Assembly (NCBI RefSeq): GCF_001424985.1
Contig: NZ_LMDA01000001.1
Location: forward strand, 1,001,599 to 1,065,598
Direction of reading: 5' to 3'
Source of the DNA: Rhizobium sp. Root1212
GTDB lineage: Bacteria; Pseudomonadota; Alphaproteobacteria; Rhizobiales; Rhizobiaceae
DNA length: 64,000 nt
The translations under genes and the position numbers were made by a program. Shown here one piece after another: positions 57,369-64,000 of the stretch. Numbering within the stretch: position 1 is the first letter of the stretch; every line of letters begins with the position of its first letter. The notes beneath the pieces were generated by a model. That model was given only the letters and a program-made list of their open reading frames with translations. It was not told the DNA's origin and searched no databases.

Positions 57369-57583
57369 TCCAAACCCTCATTCCCAAAGCATTCACGATC
57401 TCTTGGATTGCCTATGCTTCAAGTCCTTGTTTCATCGCAAAACCGCGCACGCATTTTTGCACGACAGGCTTTAGCCGAGCTTACTCTACAACAAGTTGGT
57501 TTCGCGAAGAATAACGCGAAAGGTAACCGTTGTGATAAGTTATCGGCCCGCCTGCGAGGGAGTTTTGAGGGGCGTAAAGACCC
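57369..57583. other. intergenic region apaG - AI-2E transporter
   Basis: 215 bp with no gene. One inverted repeat TTTCGCG-(8 bases)-CGCGAAA at 57500-57521 could terminate the AI-2E transporter transcript on the minus strand. The apaG promoter must lie in the right-hand neighbour of its ATG. Confidence 0.4.
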
Positions 57584-58744
57584 TTATTCGCGGATGATCG
57601 CGCCCGGCGGCGGCGGATGGGACGTGACCTCGTGCAGCCATTCGCGCCAGATCGCAACCAGCAGCGCCATCAGCACCGGCCCGACGAAGAGACCAAGGAA
57701 ACCCATGGTCTTGACCCCGCCGACGAGACCGAAGAAGGTCGGCAGGAAGGGCAGCTTGATCGGCCCGCCGACGAGCCGCGGCCGCAACGTCTTATCGACG
57801 ATGAAGAGTTCCACCGAGCCCCAGGCGAGAAGTGCAAGGCCGTGCACGGGCGAACCGCTGACGACCAGATAGGCGGAGACCAGCGTGAAGGAGAGCGGCG
57901 CGCCGCCGGGGATCAGCGCCATGATGCCGGTGATGAGGCCGAGCGTGACCGGCGACGGCACACCCGCCAGCCAATAGGCGACGCCAAGCACGATGCCTTC
58001 GCCGATGGCAATGGTGCCCATGCCGGTGACCGTCGAACTGATGGTAAGCGGCACAATGCGCGAAACGCGCTCCCAGCGCATCGGCAGGATGCGCTCGCCG
58101 AGCTTGTCGATCTGGGCGACGAAGGATTCGCCGTCGCGATAGACGAAAAACAGCGAGATCAGCATGAACAAGAGCGTCAGCAGCGCCTGGAAGGCCGAGG
58201 TGCCGACCACGAGCACGCCGCGATAGATATTGCCGATATTCGAGCCGCTGATCAGCTGGACGAGTTCGCCGATCGCCTTGGGGTGACCGACATATAGGGT
58301 CCATTGCGTCGCCAGCCAGCCGCCGATGCCGGGAATATCGGCAAACCACGGAGGCACGGGCGCGCCGACCCTGTTGGTCTCGATCGCCCACAACATCCAG
58401 CCGCGCAATTCCTCCACCGCATACATGGCCGCGACCGTGATCGGCACGACGATGAAGGCGACGACGCAGAGGATAGCGATGGTGGCGCCGAGCGTGCGAT
58501 TGCCGCCGATCGCCGCCAGAAGCCGCCGATAGATGGGCCAGGTGGCAAAGCCGATGACGAGAGCGGCAAGCACCGGCACCAGGAAACCATGGAAGAAATA
58601 GACGCCGGCCAGAAGGACGAAGACAAGCAGCCACCGCGCCGCCGAGATCGGCCCGATCAGCGCCGAACGCTCGGATGCAGGACGGCCGAAAAGGCGCGGC
58701 TCCTGCTGCTGCGGCATTCCCCGTTCAAATTGGCCAATCGCCAC
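57584..58744 (-). CDS. AI-2E family (PF01594) transporter
   Basis: Inner-membrane protein of 386 residues with about eight hydrophobic segments. Family marks: AARWLLVFVLLAGVYFFHGF, LIGFATWPIYRRL, the FFVYRDGESF turn, GIVLGVAYWLAGVPSPVTLGLI and KTLRPRLVGGPIKLPFLPTFFGLVGGV. The family includes TqsA, an autoinducer-2 exporter, and sodium/proton antiporters, so the substrate is open. GTG start at 58744 supported by AGGAGG; the later ATG is too close to its possible site. Confidence 0.92.
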   Translation of the reverse strand: MAIGQFERGMPQQQEPRLFGRPASERSALIGPISAARWLLVFVLLAGVYFFHGFLVPVLAALVIGFATWPIYRRLLAAIGGNRTLGATIAILCVVAFIVVPITVAAMYAVEELRGWMLWAIETNRVGAPVPPWFADIPGIGGWLATQWTLYVGHPKAIGELVQLISGSNIGNIYRGVLVVGTSAFQALLTLLFMLISLFFVYRDGESFVAQIDKLGERILPMRWERVSRIVPLTISSTVTGMGTIAIGEGIVLGVAYWLAGVPSPVTLGLITGIMALIPGGAPLSFTLVSAYLVVSGSPVHGLALLAWGSVELFIVDKTLRPRLVGGPIKLPFLPTFFGLVGGVKTMGFLGLFVGPVLMALLVAIWREWLHEVTSHPPPPGAIIRE

Positions 58745-58870
58745 GCAATTTCCTCCTCGTCAGACCTTTTAGCATGCCAGCAAAGCAACGATACCACCAG
58801 TCGCTTTGCTACGTCTGACGGGCTTCATGCGGCACAAGTAATGATGTCAGGATGAGGATGACAAGGGTAA

Positions 58871-58910
58871 GACGCCGCATTTTGTTTCAATCAGGAAATA
58901 TTGCGGCGTC
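58871..58910 (-). terminator. inverted repeat downstream of MFS gene
   Basis: GACGCCGCA and TGCGGCGTC form a perfect 9-bp stem around a 22-base AT-rich loop, 12 bases after the MFS stop codon. Likely transcription end for the MFS gene. Confidence 0.5.
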
Positions 58911-58922
58911 ATACCAATGTCG

Positions 58923-60119
58923 TCAGGCGGCAGCCTTGCGATCAAGCATGGCCGAGGTGAGGAAGATGGCGATGCCCGCAACGCCCATGATCGCGCCGAC
59001 AAGGCCTGTCGATGTCCAGCCGTAACCGGCCGCGATCGAAACGCCGCCGAGCCACGCACCGATCGCGTTTGCGATGTTGAAGGCGGAATGGCTGAGGGCG
59101 GCCGCCAGAGTCCGGGCTTCGCCGGCAACGTTAATGAGGCGCATCTGGATGCCGGGAACGACGGTGAAGCCGCCGCCGATCAGGAATACGTTGAGGACCG
59201 CGAGCCACGGCGACGTCATGGTGAAGGCGAAGAGCAGGAAGGCCGCCAGATTGAAGAGCAACGCAATACCGATGGCCGGCATCAGCGCCCAGTCGGCAAG
59301 CCGTGACCCCACGATGTTGCCGGCGATCATGCCGGCGCCGAAAACCGACAGCATCATCGGCACGCTGGCGAGCGGTACGCCGGCGGATTCCGTCAAGGCC
59401 GGGGTGATATAGGTGAAGACGGCAAACATGCCGCCACAGCCGATGGCGCAGATGCCGAGCGTCAGCCAGACCTGGATGCGCGCAAGCGCGCCCAGTTCCT
59501 TCAGCGGCGTGGCAGTCGGATTGGCCTTGTCCTTGGGAACATGGATGGACACCAGCAGCACCGTGAGCAGCGCAATGCCGCCGACGATGGCGAAGGCGGC
59601 CCGCCATCCAAGTGCCTGCCCGAACCATGCGGCCAGCGGCGTGCCGAGCAGGGTCGCGACCGTCAGGCCCATCATGACCCGGCCGATGGCACGCGCCTGC
59701 TGGTTCGGCGGCGCCATGCCGGCCGCCACGAGCGCTGCAACGCCGAAATAGGCGCCATGCGGCAAACCGGCAAGAAAACGGGCGATGACCAGCAGGCCGA
59801 AGCTGCCCGCGAGCGCGCTTGCAAGATTGCCGAGCGCAAACAGCGCCATCAACACCAGAAGCACCGAGCGGCGGGAATACCGCGCCGCCATCACCGCGAT
59901 CAACGGTGCACCGACCACCACGCCGATGGCATAGCTGCTGATCACGACGCCGGCATCGGGAACCGAGACCGCAAAGCTATCCGCCACCTGTGGCAACAGG
60001 CCCATGATCGCGAACTCCCCCGTGCCGATGGCGAAGCTGCCGACGGCCAGCGCCAGTTCCGCAATCGAATATCCGCCCAGACGGGCAGCCGGGGCATGGG
60101 ACAGTGCGTCATCAGACAT
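58923..60119 (-). CDS. MFS exporter, AraJ/YdhP-like
   Basis: Major facilitator transporter of 398 residues with 12 predicted membrane segments. Motif A variant MAARYSRRSVLLVLMALFALG after TM2, LAGLPHGAYFGVAALVAAGM in TM4, and the sugar-efflux/AraJ-type start ELALAVGSFAIGTGEFAIMGLLPQVA. Such proteins export sugars, arabinose-like compounds or drugs. Monocistronic and divergent from fadD. Confidence 0.92.
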   Translation of the reverse strand: MSDDALSHAPAARLGGYSIAELALAVGSFAIGTGEFAIMGLLPQVADSFAVSVPDAGVVISSYAIGVVVGAPLIAVMAARYSRRSVLLVLMALFALGNLASALAGSFGLLVIARFLAGLPHGAYFGVAALVAAGMAPPNQQARAIGRVMMGLTVATLLGTPLAAWFGQALGWRAAFAIVGGIALLTVLLVSIHVPKDKANPTATPLKELGALARIQVWLTLGICAIGCGGMFAVFTYITPALTESAGVPLASVPMMLSVFGAGMIAGNIVGSRLADWALMPAIGIALLFNLAAFLLFAFTMTSPWLAVLNVFLIGGGFTVVPGIQMRLINVAGEARTLAAALSHSAFNIANAIGAWLGGVSIAAGYGWTSTGLVGAIMGVAGIAIFLTSAMLDRKAAA

Positions 60120-60512
60120 GGCGAAGACCTGAACAGGCGCGGAGCGCCGAAGGATGAAAATCGAATATGCGAGAGAGCAGCCGGAATGCCGGAATCAAGA
60201 TGGGGCTGCTGCGGTGCAATATAGTATGACGATTGCCCGCTGGAAAGTGTTTGCACTGCAACAGGACCCGCTAAATCTGGCGGGATCTCCACCCGGATTC
60301 CCGATGTAACGCCATCCTCGCGTTGACGTTTACGTTAAGGTTATATAGTTCGGGAATGCGCTTGAGGAGCCGCAGCAAAACCGGCATGCTGCTGATGTGG
60401 AAATTCGGGAGGTTTCCACCACAAAGACAGCAGCATCATGGCGATTGCCCGCGGGCGATCGAAAGGCGCGGCGAACCGAAAGCCGAAAGAGACTTTGCGC
60501 GGGAGAGAGAAA
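60120..60512. other. divergent control region MFS / fadD
   Basis: 393 bp without a gene. It contains the LiuR-type site at 60323-60339 and an inverted pair GTGCAA (about 60214) / TTGCAC (60251-60256) that may be an operator for the MFS gene. An in-frame ATG at 60438 before fadD has no good ribosome site. Confidence 0.45.
60323..60339. promoter_or_regulatory. LiuR/fatty-acid-type operator upstream of fadD
   Basis: TTGACGTTTACGTTAAG, nearly the same as the element before the nitronate monooxygenase gene (42071-42090). It overlaps a TTGACG/TATAGT-like promoter about 175 bp before the fadD ATG. Confidence 0.55.
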
Positions 60513-62213
60513 ATGCCGGACATCCAAGCCCAAATGACAGGCCAGACCACGATAAAGCCGTGGCTCGCCTCCTATCCGCCCGGCATGCCCGCCGAAATCG
60601 CTAAGCCCGCCGCCAATTCGATCGGCGAACTCTTCGTCCAATCCTGCGCAAAATACGGGGATCGCCCGGCTTTCACCTGCATGGGCAAGTCGCTGAGCTT
60701 TACCGGGCTGGAAGCCGAAAGCCGCAAGGTCGGCGCCTGGCTGCAATCCATCGGCCTGCAAAAGGGCGACCGCGTCGCCGTGATGATGCCGAACGTGTTG
60801 CAGAACCCGGTCATCGTTTTCGCGATCCTTCGGGCGGGCTACACCGTCGTCAACGTCAACCCGCTCTATACCCCGCGCGAACTTGAGCACCAGCTCAACG
60901 ATGCCGGCGCCAAGGCGATCTTCGTTCTCGAAAACTTCGCCCACACGGTCGAGCAGGTGGCAAGCCGCACGGCATTGAAGCACATCGTCGTGACGACCAT
61001 GGGCGACATGCTCGGCTTCAAGGGGCTGATCGTCAATCTCGTCGTGCGCCGGGTGAAGAAGCTGGTGCCGGTATGGTCGCTGCCGGGGCACACGACTTTC
61101 AAGGCCGTGCTCGCCGCCGGCCGCGGCAAGACGCTGAAGGACCTTGCCGTCAAACAGGACGACGTCGCCTTCCTGCAATATACCGGGGGTACGACCGGTG
61201 TTTCCAAGGGTGCGACCCTGACCCATGCCAACCTGCTCTCCAATATGGTGCAGATGGGCCTGTGGCTCGAAACCGCCTTCCTGCGCAAGCCGCGGCCCGA
61301 GCGGCTCGTCTTCCTCTGCGCGCTGCCGCTCTATCATATCTTTGCGCTCACGGTGAACGGCCTGATGGGCCTCAGCACCGGCGGCGAAAACATCCTGATC
61401 CCCAATCCGCGCGATATCCCGGCCTTCGTCAAGGAAATCGCCAAGTACAAGATCAATGTCTTCCCCGGTCTCAATACGCTGTTCAACGCACTGATGAACA
61501 ATGCCGATTTCCAGAAGCTCGATTTCTCCTCGCTGGCGCTGACCTTCGGCGGCGGCATGGCCGTGCAGCGGCCGGTGGCCGAACGCTGGCAGAAGATGAC
61601 GGGATGCCCGATCGCCGAAGGTTATGGCCTGTCGGAAACCTCTCCGGTCGCCACCGCCAACCGACTGGACAGCGACGCCTTTACCGGCACGATCGGCCTG
61701 CCGCTTCCCTCCACCGACGTCGAGATCCGCGACGATGACGGCAACACGCTGGCCCTCGGCGAGATCGGCGAAATCTGCATCCGCGGCCCGCAGGTCATGC
61801 GCGGCTATTGGAACAAGCCGGAGGAAACCGCCAAGGCGATCTCCAGCGACGGCTTCTTCCGCACCGGCGACATCGGCTTCATGAGCCCCGAAGGCCTGAT
61901 CAAAATCGTCGACCGCAAGAAGGATATGATCCTCGTTTCCGGCTTCAACGTCTTCCCGAACGAGATCGAGGAAGTGGCCGCGACCATGCCGGGTATCCTC
62001 GAATGCGCCGCGATCGGCGTGCCGGACACCCATTCGGGCGAAGCGGTCAAGCTCTTCGTCGTGCGCCGTGATCCGGCGCTAACGGAAGCCGACGTCAAGG
62101 CCTTCTGCGCCCAGCTTCTGACCAACTACAAGCGGCCGAAATACGTGGAATTCCGCGACGAACTGCCGAAATCGAACGTTGGCAAGATCCTGCGCAAGAA
62201 CCTGCGCGATTGA
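60513..62213 (+). CDS. fadD: long-chain acyl-CoA ligase
   Basis: Membrane-associated AMP-forming acyl-CoA synthetase of 566 residues, which activates fatty acids for beta-oxidation. ATP/AMP motif [49 protein letters not shown], the hinge [24 protein letters not shown] and catalytic lysine near [12 protein letters not shown]. Start at 60513 ([10 protein letters not shown]) with GGGAGAGAG upstream. A LiuR-type operator precedes it. Confidence 0.94.
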   Translation: MPDIQAQMTGQTTIKPWLASYPPGMPAEIAKPAANSIGELFVQSCAKYGDRPAFTCMGKSLSFTGLEAESRKVGAWLQSIGLQKGDRVAVMMPNVLQNPVIVFAILRAGYTVVNVNPLYTPRELEHQLNDAGAKAIFVLENFAHTVEQVASRTALKHIVVTTMGDMLGFKGLIVNLVVRRVKKLVPVWSLPGHTTFKAVLAAGRGKTLKDLAVKQDDVAFLQYTGGTTGVSKGATLTHANLLSNMVQMGLWLETAFLRKPRPERLVFLCALPLYHIFALTVNGLMGLSTGGENILIPNPRDIPAFVKEIAKYKINVFPGLNTLFNALMNNADFQKLDFSSLALTFGGGMAVQRPVAERWQKMTGCPIAEGYGLSETSPVATANRLDSDAFTGTIGLPLPSTDVEIRDDDGNTLALGEIGEICIRGPQVMRGYWNKPEETAKAISSDGFFRTGDIGFMSPEGLIKIVDRKKDMILVSGFNVFPNEIEEVAATMPGILECAAIGVPDTHSGEAVKLFVVRRDPALTEADVKAFCAQLLTNYKRPKYVEFRDELPKSNVGKILRKNLRD

Positions 62214-62283
62214 GGCTGCGGGGCTTGATCAGCAGCTGCTAAATCGATTAGATGGCGCATCCCATGCGACGCAAGGAGCCCCT

Positions 62284-63909
62284 ATGAACGCGCGTGTCGA
62301 ACAGCTGAAATCCACGGTTTCCGAGACCAAGGCAACGGATATCCGGGCGGCCTTTGCGGCCGATCCCGCCCGCTTCTCCAAATACAGCGTGACGCTCGAC
62401 GACATCCTGTTCGATTATTCGAAATGTGCCGTCAACGACCGTATCCTTGACGGCCTTGAGGCCCTTGCCGCGGAAGCCGGCGTCGCAAAGAAGCGCGACG
62501 CGATGTTCGCGGGCGATCCGATCAACTTCACCGAAGGCCGCGCCGTTCTGCACACGGCGCTGCGCAACCGTGCCAACACGCCGGTTCTCGTCGACGGCAA
62601 GGATGTGATGCCGGACGTCAACGCCGTGCTCGCCGCCATGGGCGTGTTCTCCGACGCGATCCGCTCCGGCGAACTGAAGGGCGCGACCGGCAAGAAGATC
62701 ACCGATGTCGTCAATATCGGCATCGGCGGCTCGGACCTAGGCCCGGTGATGGCGACGCTGGCGCTGGCGCCTGATCATGACGGCCCGCGCCTGCACTTCG
62801 TCTCCAACATCGACGGCGCCCATATCGCCGATACGCTGAAGCTGCTGAATGCCGAGACCTCGCTGTTCATCGTGGCGTCGAAGACGTTTACGACGATCGA
62901 GACGATGACCAATGCCGCGACCGCGCGCAAATTCATCGTTGATGCACTGGGCGACGAGGCCGTCGCGCATCACTTCTGCGCCGTTTCCACCGCCCTCGAC
63001 AAGGTTTCCGCCTTCGGCATCGGCTCCGAGCGCGTCTTCGGCTTCTGGGATTGGGTCGGCGGTCGTTATTCGATCTGGTCGGCCATCGGCCTGCCGCTGA
63101 TGATCGCCATCGGCAAGGAAAGGTTCGGTGAATTCCTCGCCGGCGCCCACGCCATCGACGTGCATTTCAAGACGGCTCCGGTGCGCCAGAACATTCCGAT
63201 GCTGCTTGGCCTTCTCGGCTTCTATCATCGCAACGTTCTCGGCTACGCCACCCGCGCCATCCTGCCCTATGACCAGCGCCTGTCGCGCTTCCCCGCCTAT
63301 CTGCAGCAGCTCGACATGGAATCGAACGGCAAGGGCGTGACCCTTGACGGCTCGCCGGTCGACGGCAATTCCGGCCCGGTCGTCTGGGGCGAGCCCGGCA
63401 CCAACGGCCAGCACGCCTTCTATCAGCTCATCCATCAGGGCACGAGCATCATCCCGGCCGAATTCCTGATCGCCGCCAACGGCCACGAGCCGGAACTGCG
63501 CCATCAGCACCAGCTGCTGATGGCAAACTGCCTTGCCCAGTCCGAAGCCCTGATGAAGGGCCGCAGCCTCGACGAGGCCAAGACTCAGATGGCCGCCAAG
63601 GGCATGGATGCCGCCTCGATCGGCAAGATCGCACCGCACCGCGTCTTCCCCGGCAACCGCCCGTCGCTGACCTTCGTCTACGACAAGCTGACCCCTTATG
63701 CACTCGGCCGCCTGATCGCGATCTACGAGCACCGGGTCTTCGTCGAAGGCGCTCTGTTCGACATCAACTCCTTCGACCAGTGGGGCGTCGAGCTTGGCAA
63801 GGAACTGGCGACCGGGCTGCTGCCGGTCGTCGAAGGTAAGGAAAGCGCTGCGGGACACGATAGCTCGACGGCAGGGCTTGTCGCGGCGCTCTTGAAGGCT
63901 GCGAAGTAA
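62284..63909 (+). CDS. pgi: glucose-6-phosphate isomerase
   Basis: Cytoplasmic phosphoglucose isomerase of 541 residues. Both PGI signatures are visible: [19 protein letters not shown] region and [15 protein letters not shown] near the C-terminus; also [16 protein letters not shown] and [13 protein letters not shown] (phosphate site). Catalytic glutamate and histidine regions are complete. AAGGAG before the ATG. Separate transcription unit 70 bp after fadD. Confidence 0.96.
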   Translation: MNARVEQLKSTVSETKATDIRAAFAADPARFSKYSVTLDDILFDYSKCAVNDRILDGLEALAAEAGVAKKRDAMFAGDPINFTEGRAVLHTALRNRANTPVLVDGKDVMPDVNAVLAAMGVFSDAIRSGELKGATGKKITDVVNIGIGGSDLGPVMATLALAPDHDGPRLHFVSNIDGAHIADTLKLLNAETSLFIVASKTFTTIETMTNAATARKFIVDALGDEAVAHHFCAVSTALDKVSAFGIGSERVFGFWDWVGGRYSIWSAIGLPLMIAIGKERFGEFLAGAHAIDVHFKTAPVRQNIPMLLGLLGFYHRNVLGYATRAILPYDQRLSRFPAYLQQLDMESNGKGVTLDGSPVDGNSGPVVWGEPGTNGQHAFYQLIHQGTSIIPAEFLIAANGHEPELRHQHQLLMANCLAQSEALMKGRSLDEAKTQMAAKGMDAASIGKIAPHRVFPGNRPSLTFVYDKLTPYALGRLIAIYEHRVFVEGALFDINSFDQWGVELGKELATGLLPVVEGKESAAGHDSSTAGLVAALLKAAK

Positions 63910-63939
63910 CACCGGGGGCTTCCAAGGCTTCCTTTCGTC

Positions 63940-63962
63940 ATGGTCGGGCTCGTCCCGACCAT
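63940..63962. repeat. short palindromic repeat / terminator after pgi
   Basis: ATGGTCGGG-CTCGT-CCCGACCAT is a 9-bp perfect stem within TCGTCATGG...CATCTTTC. The sequence resembles a palindrome common between rhizobial genes, and its position 31 bases after pgi suits transcription termination. Confidence 0.55.
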
Positions 63963-64000
63963 CTTTCAGCGTCTCCGCATAGAGGGACAGGCTGGAAGAT

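Noticed and set aside
60330..62033. Minus-strand open frame of about 567 codons over fadD
   Set aside because: Antisense to fadD, full of His/Arg/Asp repeats, no recognisable fold.

Overview
The window is high-GC alphaproteobacterial DNA, almost certainly from a chromosome of the Rhizobiaceae (Rhizobium/Agrobacterium/Shinella/Ensifer-like; the genus cannot be fixed by eye). The evidence is the phoR-pstSCAB-phoU-phoB block followed by gcrA, the argD-argF-hslO-apaG run, a cluster of CcrM-type GANTC sites, a rhizobial RIME-like palindromic repeat, and the density of ABC importers with LacI/GntR regulators.

Layout. (1) 1-5.2 kb: a PotABCD-like importer with an embedded cupin gene, divergent from an FCD/GntR regulator. 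(2) 5.2-13.8 kb: a peptide-type (Dpp/Opp-like) importer operon that also carries a non-heme iron/2-oxoglutarate oxygenase, a metallo-beta-lactamase-fold hydrolase and a small Cys-rich ORF in the leader, divergent from a LacI regulator. (3) 13.8-21.2 kb: decayed DNA, then an RbsABC-type sugar importer with a ketose 3-epimerase and its divergent LacI regulator. (4) 21.3-25.9 kb: two DUF347 tetra-repeat membrane proteins, a small exported protein and an OmpR/EnvZ-type two-component system that share a duplicated palindromic element. (5) 25.9-26.3 kb: a methylmalonyl-CoA mutase pseudogene. (6) 26.3-40.2 kb: an 11-gene operon plus LacI regulator that reads as a complete sulfo-Entner-Doudoroff (sulfo-ED) pathway for sulfoquinovose: ABC uptake, sulfoquinovosidase, SQ dehydrogenase, lactonase, dehydratase, aldolase, sulfolactaldehyde dehydrogenase and a TauE-type sulfolactate exporter. 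(7) 40.2-41 kb: a broken solute-binding-protein gene and tRNA-Thr(CGU). (8) 41-64 kb: core chromosome with nitronate monooxygenase, ppk2, the Pho/Pst locus, gcrA, arginine biosynthesis, hslO, apaG, an AI-2E transporter, an MFS exporter, fadD and pgi.

How it works together. The left 41 kb is a series of substrate-inducible catabolic cassettes, each with its own importer and regulator. The sulfo-ED operon is the most coherent: the importer brings in sulfoquinovose or its glycoside, the GH31 enzyme releases free SQ, and four enzymes oxidise and cleave it to pyruvate and sulfolactaldehyde. The aldehyde is oxidised to sulfolactate and exported. Two copies of an ATAATAGCGCTACG operator flank the importer/regulator divergent promoter region. 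The right part contains the phosphate-starvation circuit, with a Pho box in front of pstS, and ordinary biosynthetic genes.
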